Shown here piece by piece: positions 12,531-22,058 of a DNA stretch of 64,000 bases (positions within the stretch are counted from its first letter, which is position 1; each line of letters opens with the position of its first letter). The stretch covers positions 62,001 to 126,000 of the forward strand of contig NC_004432.1 in assembly GCF_000011225.1 (NCBI RefSeq). The letters are read 5' to 3'. The notes under the pieces are model-generated. The model saw nothing but the letters and a program-made list of their open reading frames with translations, was not told the DNA's origin and searched no databases. The position numbers were made by a program, and so were the translations under genes. The stretch is from Malacoplasma penetrans HF-2. GTDB lineage: Bacteria; Bacillota_I; Bacilli_A; Mycoplasmatales; Mycoplasmoidaceae.

Positions 12531-13610
12531 ATGATTTATAATGAGAAACTTTATAATTCTTTATTATCAATGGAAGAAAAATTCAATGATTTGAATAAAG
12601 AATTAGAAACAGAGGGATTAAGTGTTAAAAGAATGTCTGAAATCAATAAATCCATTAAAGAAACTACTCCAATTGTAGAAAAGTTTAAAGAATATAAAAG
12701 AACTTTAAATGATATTGATTCAGCAGAAAAGTTAATTAAATCTGAAAAAGATAATGAAATTATTGAGCTTGCACAACTTGAATTATCTGAAAAGAAACCT
12801 TTAATTGAAAAATATGAATATGAACTAAAAGTATTACTTTTACCAAAAGACCCAAATGATGATAAAAACGTAATTGTTGAAATGAGACCAGCAGCTGGTG
12901 GGGATGAATCATCTATCTTTGTTGGTGATTTATTTTCAGCATACAAAAGATATGCAGATTCATTAGGGTGAAAAGTAAAAATGCTTGAAGTGCAAGAATC
13001 ATCTCATGGTTATGGTTTTATTTCTTTTATGATTAATGGTGAAAATGTTTATTCAAAAATGAAGTTTGAATCTGGAGTTCATAGAGTTCAAAGAGTTCCA
13101 GCAACTGAATCTAAAGGTAGAGTTCACACTTCAACAATAACTGTTGCTGTTTTACCAGAACTTGAGGAAGTGGAATTAGTTATTAATAATAGTGATTTAA
13201 AAATTGATACTTATAGAGCAAGTGGTGCTGGTGGACAGCACATTAATAAAACTGAATCAGCTGTAAGAATTACTCATATCCCTACAGGTATTTTTGTTGC
13301 ATGTCAGGAAGGTAAATCTCAAATTGAAAATAGAGAAACAGCTATGAAAATGCTAAGAGCAAAACTGTGAGAAAAGAAAGAAGAAGAAAACAGAAAAAAT
13401 ATTTCTGATCTTAGAAAAGGACAAGTAGGTACTGGGGAAAGAGCTGAAAAAATTAGAACATACAATTATCCTCAAAACAGAGTTACTGATCATAGAATCA
13501 ATCTAACTTTAAATAAATTAGATAATGTAATGTTAGGTAACTTATCTGAAATTATTGACTCATTAATTTCACACGATGAAGCAGTTAAAATGCAAGAGGC
13601 AAAAATCTAG
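12531..13610 (+). CDS. prfA: Peptide chain release factor 1
   Basis: RF1 ends translation at UAA and UAG; it is the release factor expected when UGA encodes Trp and RF2 is not needed. The 359-residue protein carries the anticodon-like [14 protein letters not shown] (PxT motif with Pro-Ala-Thr) and the catalytic Gly234-Gly235-Gln236 inside [18 protein letters not shown] at 12969-12971 and 13368-13370 are Trp. GAAAGGAAA upstream is the ribosome binding site. It heads a compact operon and is followed after 1 nt by prmC, the enzyme that methylates its GGQ glutamine. Confidence 0.96.
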
Positions 13611-13611
13611 T

Positions 13612-14448
13612 ATGACTTTTAGTGAACTAACAAAAAGATTAAACCCATTAGATGATTCACAAATTAAATGAATTCTAAAAGAATTAATTCTTTTTAATTC
13701 AAAAATAATTGAAAATTCTTCTGATATCTTTTTTGAAAAAGACACTGAAATAGATTTTGAATACAAAAAAATATTAAAGCAACTTAATAAAGTGCTTAAT
13801 AAAAACATTCCTGTTCAATATATTACTAAGTCTTTTTCTTTTTATGGACTTAGTTTTTTTATTAAAAAAGGTTGCTTTGTCCCAAGACAAGAAACTGAAT
13901 ACATGTTAGATTGAGCTGTTAAACAAAAGAAGTTAATAGATAAAAAATATATTTTGGATTTATGCTCTGGGAGTGGAGTGCTAGCAAACACAATTTCTTA
14001 TATTAAAAAAAACAAAGATGCTATTGTGATTGGTGTTGAAAAAAATAGAACACCTTATAAAGTTGGGGTTAAGAATCAAAGAAATTTAAAATTAAAAACC
14101 CAATTTATTAAATCTGATATTTTTAAAATAGATAGATCACATTATGAGAAATGTGATTTTATTATTTGTAATCCACCATACATTGATAAAAATGATCCCA
14201 ATGTTGATCCTTCTACTAAATGTGAACCTAAACAAGCTTTGTTTGCGCCACAAAACGGATATTATTTTTATTTTAGATTTCTTAGTGAAATTTATCCAAT
14301 ATTAGCCAATGGAACAGAAATTATATTTGAAATAGGATTTAATCAAAAAGAAGAAATAGAAAAATTTTTGATAAAAAACAACATTACTGTATTTAAATTT
14401 TTAAAAGACTTAGATGATAAAGATAGGGTTTTATATATTAAAAAATAG
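13612..14448 (+). CDS. prmC: Release factor glutamine methyltransferase
   Basis: PrmC transfers a methyl group from S-adenosylmethionine to the GGQ Gln of RF1. The 278-residue protein shows FVPRQETEYMLDW (the family PRxET motif), the SAM-binding loop LDLCSGSGVLA and the catalytic NPPY at 187-190. The N-terminal helical domain is AT-biased and lysine-rich but present. It starts 1 nt after the prfA stop, and tsaC begins 2 nt after its own stop, so it lies in the middle of one transcript. TGA codons at 13668 and 13912 are Trp. Confidence 0.93.
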
Positions 14449-14450
14449 TT

Positions 14451-15092
14451 ATGGGTAAGCTAAAAGATAGAAAAGATAATAAGAAAGATTCTTTTAAAAA
14501 AAATTTAAACAACAAAGAAATTAAAAATTATCCTAAAAAAGAGTTTGTAACTTATGAAAAAGATTCCTCTAATTTAAATGGAATAGTTTTTGAAATTAAA
14601 AATTTAAAAGCAGCTATTGTTTCAACTGATACTGTATCTGGTCTATTATCTTTAAATAAACCTTTAATTTATAAAATTAAAAAAAGAGACAAAAATAAAA
14701 AACTTATTAGATTTGTTTCAAATCTTGATCAAATTCCTGAAGTTAATGAAACTTTTAAAAAATTAGCAAGTAAATTTTGACCAGGTAAACTTACTCTTAT
14801 TTATAAAAAAGAATCTTATAGAATGCCTGATGATAAATTTATTTTAAATCTTATTGATAAAACAGGTCCTTTATACTCTTCTAGTGCTAATTTAAGTGGT
14901 AATCCACCTATTACTAACATTATTGATGCTTTTGAATCTTTTAATAAATATAAAAGTGATATTATTTTTATTGAAGGTGATTATTATCAAAATAATCAGC
15001 CATCAACAATTTATGACATTGACACTAACACATTAAAAAGGGAAGGAGAAATAAAGTATGAGTGAATCAAAAAAACAATTGAAGAAAATTAA
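14451..15092 (+). CDS. tsaC: Threonylcarbamoyl-AMP synthase (TsaC/YwlC/Sua5 type)
   Basis: TsaC makes threonylcarbamoyl-AMP for the t6A modification of ANN-decoding tRNAs. Family motifs are AIVSTDTVSGLLSL, KKRDKNKKLI (the K-R-x3-K-x-L nucleotide motif), FWPGKLTLIYK and SSANLSGNPP. The product is 213 residues. A lysine-rich head of about 35 residues precedes the fold. TGA at 15063-15065 is Trp, not the end: the frame runs on to TAA at 15090-15092, so tsaC overlaps rpiB by 35 nt. Lacking a Sua5 domain, it is the short TsaC type. Confidence 0.9.
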
Positions 15093-15534
15093 AGTTTACA
15101 TTGGAAGTGATCATGGTGGTTTTGATATGAAAGAAAAAATTAGAAACAACCATGAATTATTAGAAATTTTAGATTTTGTAGATCTTGGAACATATAGTGG
15201 TGATGAATCAGTAGATTATCCAGACTATGCTGAAAAAATTGGTGAGAATCTTTTAAAAGATAAAGGTTCTTATGGAATTGGAATTTGTGGGACTGGAATT
15301 GGAATTTGTATTGCTTTAAATAAAATTAAAGGAATATATGCTGCAAATGTAAACAAAACAATTGAAGCTGAACTTGCTAGAGAACACAATAATGTAAATG
15401 TCATTACATTATCTGGAAGATTTACATCTGTTGAAGATAATGTTGAAATTATTAAAAAATTCTTTTCTTCACATTTTGAATCTGGAAGACATGAAAAAAG
15501 ATTAGATAAAATAACTAAATTGGAAAATAAATAA
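15058..15534 (+). CDS. rpiB: Ribose-5-phosphate isomerase B
   Basis: RpiB interconverts ribose-5-phosphate and ribulose-5-phosphate in the pentose phosphate pathway. The 158-residue protein has the family start VYIGSDHGGFDMKE, the active-site loop GICGTGIGI with Cys77 as the expected catalytic base, and the NVITLSGR phosphate region. AAGGAG at 15043-15048 sits 9 nt before the ATG. The start codon lies inside tsaC. It works with transketolase (22320-24344) of the same pathway. Confidence 0.94.
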   Translation: MSESKKQLKKIKVYIGSDHGGFDMKEKIRNNHELLEILDFVDLGTYSGDESVDYPDYAEKIGENLLKDKGSYGIGICGTGIGICIALNKIKGIYAANVNKTIEAELAREHNNVNVITLSGRFTSVEDNVEIIKKFFSSHFESGRHEKRLDKITKLENK

Positions 15535-15535
15535 C

Positions 15536-16258
15536 ATGAGAAATACATTTTTAATTGCTTATATTTCTATAAACGAAAACAGCAATAGTGTTGTTTATGA
15601 ATCTTATAGTAAATTTTCTTCTGAAATTTTACTTAATGATAAAACTTTCAAAATTGAAAGAGTGATGTTGAAACCAAATGAAATTGATTATTTAACTACT
15701 GTTCATGCATCTGTTGTAATTTTTGATAATATTCCATCAGATCAAATAGATGAAGCAATGGTAAAAAAAATTAAATTAATCTCACCAATTACTCACTTTG
15801 TTTACTTCTGTGAAAATTATGATGAAGATACATTTTTAAGTGTTTTACAAAAGGGTTTTGAGTTTTGTGTTTCTTTAGATTTTTTTACACCAAGTTTGTT
15901 CTTCCAAACTTTATTAAACATCTTCCATAAAGTAGAAGTTATTAACCTTATGAATAATGTAATTATTTGGGGTAATAATCTTTCAATGAATTTAATAGAT
16001 AGAAAGGTTTGATGTTCAGGTCAAGAAATAGAAATTACAAAAAATGAATTTGATATTTTAAAATTCTTTTTAGAACATCCAAATACTTTTTTTAGTAAAG
16101 AAGAAATTTTTAAAAAAGTTTGAGGATATGATGATGATCCAACAGGACTTGTAATTCAATATATTTACAAATTAAAAAAGAAGATTGGCAAAGATAATAT
16201 TGTAAGTTCAACTTACAATGGGTATTGTTTTAAGTTAAGGGAATCTTTTAGAAAGTAA
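15536..16258 (+). CDS. Orphan OmpR-type response regulator with degenerate receiver
   Basis: The 240-residue protein has an OmpR/PhoB-like winged helix at about 155-236 (ITKNEFDILKFFLEHPN, then FKKVWGYDDD and VIQYIYKLKKKIG), the class of DNA-binding domain in two-component regulators. Residues 1-125 follow the receiver fold: Asp64 sits at the phospho-acceptor position, and FVYFCENYDEDTFLSVLQKG aligns with the beta4-alpha4 region. The acidic pair normally at the N-terminus is absent and the conserved Lys is Leu114, so phosphorylation is unlikely. No histidine kinase is in the window. It starts 1 nt after rpiB and is the last operon gene. TGA codons at 16010, 16121 are Trp. Confidence 0.8.
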
Positions 16259-16279
16259 AATTTAATTATTAATTAAGAA

Positions 16280-16326
16280 AATAATGTCATCTTGTTTATT
16301 GTATTTACAAAATGACGTTATTTTTT
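16280..16326 (+). terminator. Terminator after the regulator operon
   Basis: Stem 16280-16290 pairs with 16312-16322 (one G-U pair), with a loop of 21 nt, then T residues to 16326. It ends the prfA operon. Confidence 0.7.
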
Positions 16327-16340
16327 AATATAAGTTATTT

Positions 16341-16388
16341 TATAGTTTATTTTGTTTTAATAGGACTTTTACAAAAAAATAAACTATA
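16341..16388. repeat. 13-bp inverted repeat in the leader region
   Basis: TATAGTTTATTTT (16341-16353) is the perfect inverse of 16376-16388, with a 22-nt gap. No T-tract follows on either strand, so it is not an obvious terminator. The 262-nt gap between the regulator and the DJ-1 gene holds this, a second hairpin at 16478-16497, and a probable promoter. Confidence 0.6.
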
Positions 16389-16435
16389 CATAAGACATAA
16401 ATATTTCTAAACTTTAATAATTTCTTTTAACTTAA

Positions 16436-16463
16436 TTGTTTTTTAATTTAAATGCTTTAAAAT
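16436..16463 (+). promoter_or_regulatory. Putative promoter of the DJ-1-like gene
   Basis: TTGTTT (16436-16441) and TAAAAT (16458-16463) are 16 nt apart. An 8-bp hairpin with a TTTG loop (16478-16497) would lie just downstream in the leader, before the AGAGAGG ribosome binding site at 16507-16513. Confidence 0.45.
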
Positions 16464-16520
16464 TATTTTATTACTTCAGAAATATTTTGATATTTCTAAT
16501 GACTTAAGAGAGGTCTTTGT

Positions 16521-17102
16521 ATGATAAAGCACAAAGTTTCTAACATAAGAATTGCAATAATGTGTTCCATAGAATCTAATGATATGGACATTGTGATTCC
16601 TTATGATATTTGAACCAGGGCAGGAATAATTGTTGAAACAGTTTCTAACGAAAAAAAGAAGTCAATTTTTCTTCAATCCGGAACAAAAATTACTTGTAGT
16701 GAAGAAATTGAAAAAGTTAACTTAGATAAGTTCAATGCTTTATATATTCCTGGTGGAAAGGGATGCCAAAGATTATTAACAGATAGAAATGAAAGAGTTA
16801 TTAATAAAATAGTAAAGTTTGCAGGAGATGAAGGAAAGAAATGACTTTTCACAGCAGGGGCAGCATCTACAGTTCTTGCAGAGCTTGGGGTGTTAGGTAA
16901 TAAGAAAATTACAACTGCACCTGGATTTGAAGAAAAGCTAGGTAAAAATTATTCAGACAATAACATTGTTGTAGATAAGAATTTTGTTAGCTTCAAATCT
17001 CCATTTCATGCTTTTGAATTTGCACTATTAATTGTTGAAAAACTACTAAATAAACAAATTGCAACAAACATTGCTAATGACATTTTATATACTAAAAAAT
17101 AA
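16521..17102 (+). CDS. DJ-1/PfpI-family protein with Cys-to-Thr change
   Basis: A 193-residue protein of the DJ-1/PfpI superfamily, which includes glyoxalases, chaperones and proteases. It aligns along its length with human DJ-1: NDMDIVIPYDIW (the E18 helix region), LYIPGGKGCQ, then FTAGAASTVLAELG, where the nucleophilic Cys106 of DJ-1 corresponds to Thr111. Glu18 corresponds to Asp23. The C-terminal FHAFEFALLIVEKLLNKQIA matches well. Without Cys the usual redox or glyoxalase chemistry is unlikely. TGA at 16608 and 16842 are Trp. It is a single-gene unit with promoter and terminator. Fold assignment is sure; role is unknown. Confidence 0.8.
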
Positions 17103-17137
17103 TCAATCAAATCAAATATCAAACTAGAACATTCTTT

Positions 17138-17186
17138 AATAGTAAATTAACTAATGCATATCATTATTTAATTTACTATTTTTTTG
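17138..17186 (+). terminator. Terminator after the DJ-1-like gene
   Basis: A 13-bp perfect stem (17138-17150 with 17168-17180) is followed by TTTTT. It separates the DJ-1-like gene from hrcA. Confidence 0.85.
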
Positions 17187-17237
17187 TTTTGATATATATT
17201 GTTTTAAAATATAGATATTTAATAACAAGATTAAATT

Positions 17238-18254
17238 ATGAAAGAAATTACACAAAGACAAAAAGAACTTCTTAAATATATTGTTGAAGACTATGTGGCA
17301 ACTGCAAACCCAGTTGGTAGTAAGGTTGTAATTGAAAAGTACATGCCAAATATTTCTGCTGCCACTGTAAGAAATGATATGGCTTTTTTAGAAAAATTAG
17401 GTTTATTAGAAAAGAACCACACATCAAGTGGGAGAGTTCCTTCAACTGCTGGTTATAAGTTTTATGAAAAGAATTTTTCTAAACCATATATTAATGATGA
17501 AAACTTAAAGTTAAAACTAAGAAATGTTTTTGCTGACAGAACAATGTCAATCGATGTAGTTATTGAAGAGAGTTGCAAAATAATTTCTGAAAGTACTAAA
17601 TTACCAATGATTAAAATTGAAAACAACACAGAAGTACTTTTAAAAAGAATTGATATGGTTGAAATCAATAAACAATCTGCAATGGTGATTGTAATAACTT
17701 CAGATGGTAATTTAACTAAAAATATTATTCATTTTAAAGATGATTCTATTCTTAAAGATATTTCTATTTGTATAAGAATTTTCAATGATAGATTAATTGA
17801 TTGTCCAATCAAAGAGATAGCCACTAAGATTGATTCAATGAAATCCATTATTAAAGAAAAAGTTAAAGAATATGAATTTGTTCTACAAGAGCTAATAGAA
17901 AGAATCTTTCAAATTAAATCTAAAATGATTAAAACTGTTCATGGTCAATCTTCATTACTTGCTGTACCAGAATTTCAAGACACAGAAAAACTAAAAGAAA
18001 TTTTACAAATTTTAGAAAGCACAAGTATTTGAGAACAAATTGCTTTTAAACAAAATCAAACAGGATCAAATACTTTAATAACTTTTGGTGATGAAGTTAG
18101 TCATGAAGATATTGTTTTTGCTCAAACAGATTTAAATATCAATGAACAAAATAAAACTAAACTTGTAATGGTAGCTCCAACAAGAGTTGATTATTCAAAA
18201 ATAAAAGGACTATTAGAGTTTATTAAAAATGAGTTTGAAAAAGGGTGAAAATAA
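17238..18254 (+). CDS. hrcA: Heat-inducible transcription repressor HrcA
   Basis: HrcA binds CIRCE operators and represses chaperone genes until GroE is titrated by unfolded protein. The 338-residue protein has the winged-helix N-terminus ([60 protein letters not shown]), the classical HrcA motif. The C-terminal dimerization domain includes [16 protein letters not shown]. Two late TGAs are Trp; the last, at 18246-18248, carries the frame to TAA 18252-18254. No CIRCE is seen at its own promoter, but a degenerate one lies before groES (62474-62500). It overlaps the next gene by 26 nt. Confidence 0.95.
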
Positions 18255-18774
18255 AAACATTAAAATTAGTTTGAGCAGTTATAAATTCTTTTTAAAAAGA
18301 AAAATGTCTCATCTTTTTGTTCCTAAAAAGAAAAGAAATAATTTGGAATTAAAAATTTCATTAATCTTTTCTTTAATCTATATTTCTTTAATAACTAATC
18401 AGCGTTTTTGAAAGTTAAATAAAAAAACTATTATTGAAGTATATGATATTTTTTTTGTTAAATGCACAGATGATTTAAAACAAAATCTTATAAGTATTTT
18501 AGAAACAGCTACTAAAAAAATAAATTATGGTTTTAAACTAGATGATTTAAATGTTTATGATTTATATGACCATGTAGAATCTTTTTATTCAAATTGTGAA
18601 ATTTTAGAATATTTTAAGAAGATGAAAAAATTAAAAAGAGTTTATATTTCTGAAGAAGAAATGGGGCAATTTATTACTATTAATCAAAATTTAAAATTTA
18701 TCTTAAATTTTATTAAAATTACTTCACCAACAAGATTTAATTCAATTTACAGAAAACTAATGAATTTAGTATAA
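18229..18774 (+). CDS. Unknown lysine-rich protein between hrcA and dxs
   Basis: The product is not recognised. It is 181 residues, rich in Lys, Phe, Ile and Tyr, with one hydrophobic stretch at about 43-57 ([14 protein letters not shown]) that may be a buried helix or a membrane segment. No Cys-rich, nucleotide-binding or catalytic motif is visible. It starts inside the end of hrcA (26-nt overlap) and its stop is 5 nt from dxs, so it is translated in the same transcript. In many relatives hrcA is followed by grpE or dnaK; it is not similar to either. No strong ribosome binding site is seen, and the internal ATG at 18304 is an alternative start. Confidence 0.7.
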
Positions 18775-18779
18775 AACTT

Positions 18780-20618
18780 ATGAAAAAAAATAAAGTAAAA
18801 ATAGATAAGATTCCAAATTATGAAGATTTCAAAAAAATGAAACTTCATGAATTATTGGATCTTGCAGTCTTGTTAAGAAAAAAAATCATTGATATCTCTG
18901 AAAATAAAAGTGCTCATCTTTCTAGTAACCTAGGAATAGTAGAGTTATCAATGGCACTTTTGTATGTCTTTGATTCCCCACAAGATTTAATTGCTTATGA
19001 TACTGGGCACCAGTGCTATGTTCATAAAATGATAACAGATAGAGCTGACAAAATTTCTACCATTAGAGAATCAAATGGTTTGTCAGGGTTTCAAGAACCA
19101 AACGAGTCTATCCATGATTTTATTTCTACAGGACATTCTGGAAATATCTTATCTATTTGTCAGGGCTTTATTGAAAAAAATAATAGTAAATCAAAATCTG
19201 TTATTCCTGTAATTGGAGATGCTGCTATTTCAAATGGATTAGCTTTTGAAGCTTTAAATAACATTGCATACAATAAAACTCCAATGTTAATTATTATCAA
19301 TGACAATGGAATGTCTATCTCAAAGAATGTTGGTGCTTTACATAAAATTATGTCTAAGTTCCAAATGTCTAAATCAGTTTTTTTAACTGAAAAAATTTTA
19401 AGAAAAATCTTATTTAAAAAAGAATGATCTAAAAAAATATATTGATCAATTTATAAATCATTTTCTAAACTATCTAAATTCTTTAAAGGAAAGAATTTTT
19501 TTGAATCTCTTGGATTTCACTATTTTGGTGTGATTGATGGTAACAATTTAAAAAAGACAATTAATGTTTTAAAAAGAATTAAAAACATAGTTCCATTTGG
19601 GCCAACTATTCTTCATGTAAAAACTATTAAGGGTTTAGGTTATAAAGAAGCTGAATTAGATGATAAAGGTTTATATCATTCTTTAAAGTTAAGTGATCCT
19701 AATTTAAATTCAAATAATCAAACTTATGGAAGTGTAGCAGCAAACTTTTTAGAGAAGTTAATTGAGTATGATAACAATATTCAAATTATTAATCCAGCTA
19801 TGACACTGTCATCTAATTTTTTAAACTTGTCAAAAAAATTTCCAAATAATTATGAAGATGTTGGAATTGCTGAAGAACATGCAGTTACAAAAGCTGCTGG
19901 TATGGCAATTGCAAATAAAAAAGTTTTTGTTTCAATTTATTCAACTTTTTTGCAGAGAAGCTACGATAATTTACTTCATGACGTTGCTAGGCTAGAATTG
20001 CCAATTACATTTTTAGTTGATAGATGTGATTTATCTTATAGTGATGGTGACACACATCATGGGATATATGATATAGGTTTTTTAAAATCTATTCCAAACA
20101 CTATCATAACTTGTGCTTCTAATAAGTTTGAATTGGAAAGATTAATTATTTTAGCTTATCAAAATAAATCCAATCCTTTTTTTATTAGATATACAAAAGA
20201 AAAATGTGAAGATATTGAAGTTAAAAAAGAATTTAGTTTTGGTTCTTGAGTTTATGCATTACAAACCAAAGAGTCTAAGACTTGCATAATTTCATATGGG
20301 GATATAATTAATGATTTAAAAAAAGAAATAAAAACTAAATCTATTGATTTAATCAATGCTGTTTTTATAACTAATTATCAAAAGGAAAATGTTTTAAGAA
20401 TTTTATCAACTTATAAAAATATTTATGTAGTTGAAAAAGTGTTTGACAGCAATTGTCTTGGTGATGATTTAATAATCTTGGCTAATGAAAACAAATTAAG
20501 TTGTAATATTAAAAAAATTAATATTAGAAATAATAAAATTGGTTTTGGAAACAAAGAAGATATTGATAAGAAATTAAACATTGATATGAACAGTATTTTT
20601 GCTGAAATCAAATCTTAA
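18780..20618 (+). CDS. dxs: 1-deoxy-D-xylulose-5-phosphate synthase
   Basis: DXS condenses pyruvate and glyceraldehyde-3-phosphate with thiamine diphosphate; the product feeds the MEP isoprenoid route or thiamine and pyridoxal synthesis. The 612-residue product has FISTGHSGN (the GHSxTS-like region), the ThDP motif GDAAISNGLAFEALN at 146 with NDNGMS 24-28 residues on, and catalytic Glu365 in EEHAVTKAAGMA. DTHHGIYD supports DXS over transketolase, which is also in the window. The motif Gly after Asp147 is Ala148 (GDA rather than GDG). It is somewhat divergent in the middle (about 190-240). TGAs at 19425, 19443 and 20247 are Trp. It ends the hrcA operon. Confidence 0.88.
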
Positions 20619-20637
20619 TACCAAATTAAACATAAAT

Positions 20638-20687
20638 AAAACTTGTATTTATTGATTGGTGTAAACCCCAATAAAACAAGTTTTTTT
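20638..20687 (+). terminator. Terminator after dxs
   Basis: Outer stem AAAACTTGT pairs with ACAAGTTTT (20638-20646 with 20676-20683 region), enclosing a second ATTGG/CCAAT hairpin, then seven T residues. Confidence 0.75.
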
Positions 20688-20796
20688 ATTTTGCTATTTA
20701 AAAATCTTTTTTTATTCTTTAAAATTTAATATATATTTATATTATTTTTTAATATAAAAACTTTTGAATGTTAAATTATAAAATTATTTGTTGGCT

Positions 20797-21687
20797 ATGA
20801 TTAGAATGAGTGAAAAAGAAATCAGAGAATTTCTTCAAAAATTAGGTTTAAAAATTGAGAATTGAATTAAACTAGCTAATTTTTTATCTATTTATCCAAC
20901 AGACAGAATTATTAAAGATTATTTCTATATCTTCTTAGATAAAAACACTGACATGTTTTATGAGGGAACTACAGATACTGACATCATTAGCTTAATTATG
21001 TTTGATAAAGAAATTAGTACTAACTTATTAAAGTGATTGTTAATATTTGAAACAAGATTTAAAAAAATTCTAATTGAAAAATGGGTGGATATTGCAAAAC
21101 CTAAAACTGATAAAGTTTATTTATTAAATGAAAATGACTTTATAAAATTGATTCCTAATATTAGAAAAAATAATTTAGATTTTAAAAAGTTTACTTATTC
21201 ATTATTTGAACATGTTTCTAACTCAGAATTTCTTCAAGATTATCACAGCTTAAAAGATATTCCATTTCATGATCTTTCTTACTCTTGAACTTTTGCTACT
21301 GCTATTAATTTTTATAGAGTTGTATCTGACCAAGTGCAAAAAGAAATTTTAATTGAATTTAATATCCCTTTTGAATTTAAAGATTATTTTCATAAAGCCT
21401 TAAATGTCTTTTTAAAAATTAGAAACACTATATCTCACAATCATATTATTTATAATTTCAAAACCAATTTATATAGATTGGAATTTAATAAAATTTATAA
21501 GTATTTATTTAAAGAAGACAATCAATTAAACCAACCAATTAATCTAAATCAAATTATGACATTTTTAGATTATTTATTAAATTGGAAACATTGTAAAAAA
21601 GAGTTTGAAGATAAACTAAAAGATCTTAAGATTTTAAACAAAGCTAAAGAGAACTTAATTAAACTTTTCTATGGTTTAGAGTATTAA
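20797..21687 (+). CDS. Abi-family (AbiD/AbiF-like) HEPN protein
   Basis: The 296-residue protein resembles Abi_2 family abortive-infection proteins, which are phage-defence or toxin RNases of the HEPN superfamily. The region FETRFKKILIEKWVDIA at about 80 matches the family's conserved central helix. The HEPN motif R-N-x3-H is present as Arg209-Asn210...His214 (RNTISHNH), the predicted RNase active site. The rest is helical, rich in Lys, Phe, Asn and Ile. TGAs at 20863, 21034 and 21286 are Trp. It has no antitoxin-like partner beside it. Start ATG 20797; ATG 20806 is an alternative. The sequence is intact. Function is inferred from the motif. Confidence 0.7.
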
Positions 21688-21721
21688 AAAAAGGAAATTA
21701 TTTATTTAATTTCCTTTTTTT
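21686..21721. terminator. Bidirectional terminator between convergent genes
   Basis: A 15-bp perfect stem (21686-21700 with 21707-21721) has a 6-nt loop and A-tracts or T-tracts on both sides, so it can end the Abi gene on the plus strand and the S1-like gene on the minus strand. It overlaps the last codons of the minus gene. Confidence 0.85.
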
Positions 21722-22031
21722 CTTTTTCCATTCTTATAATTTCTTTCAAATGGTTTTCTAGTGTTCTAACACCACTGATTGTAGGTAATATATATCTTTT
21801 ATTTTTAATTAATTTAGGTCTAACTGCTTTGTATGAAATAAACTTGTTATTAACTAAACAAAATTTATATGTTTTACCAATTTTGAAAAAATCAAATAAA
21901 TCAACACTATAGTCAGATATCTGGTTAATATCACAAATGTGCTTTTCTTTTTTATACTCTACAACCAAATGATCTTTCTTAATGTCTAATACTTTGCAAA
22001 GAATGATTTTTTTGTTTTTCACTAAATTCAT
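21702..22031 (-). CDS. S1-like RNA-binding protein (YugI/CvfD-like)
   Basis: A 109-residue protein with an S1/OB-fold-like N-terminal part (VLDIKKDHLVVEYKKEKHIC, then a turn into DLFDFFKIGKTYKFCLV) followed by a linker and a C-terminal segment ISGVRTLENHLKEII, which resembles the SGFxTLKxxL tail of general stress protein 13 (YugI). These proteins bind the ribosome or RNA. It diverges from nfu across only 27 nt and its stop overlaps the shared terminator. The sequence is short and lysine-rich, so the family assignment is moderate. Confidence 0.55.
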   Translation of the reverse strand: MNLVKNKKIILCKVLDIKKDHLVVEYKKEKHICDINQISDYSVDLFDFFKIGKTYKFCLVNNKFISYKAVRPKLIKNKRYILPTISGVRTLENHLKEIIRMEKEKKEIK

Positions 22032-22047
22032 AATTTTAATAATATTA

Positions 22048-22053
22048 TATAAT
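22048..22053 (+). promoter_or_regulatory. -10 box directly upstream of nfu
   Basis: TATAAT ends 5 nt before the nfu ATG (22059), so transcription would start at or next to the start codon. No Shine-Dalgarno sequence is present. The 27-nt divergent gap must also hold the promoter of the minus gene. Confidence 0.4.
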
Positions 22054-22058
22054 TACTT

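Noticed and set aside
12551-12946. Minus-strand 131-codon ORF inside prfA
   Set aside because: Ser/Phe-rich composition typical of antisense to a Glu/Lys-rich gene; no other support.
17103-17237. CIRCE at the hrcA promoter
   Set aside because: No TTAGCACTC/GAGTGCTAA-like pair with 9-nt spacing is found there; only the groES site fits.
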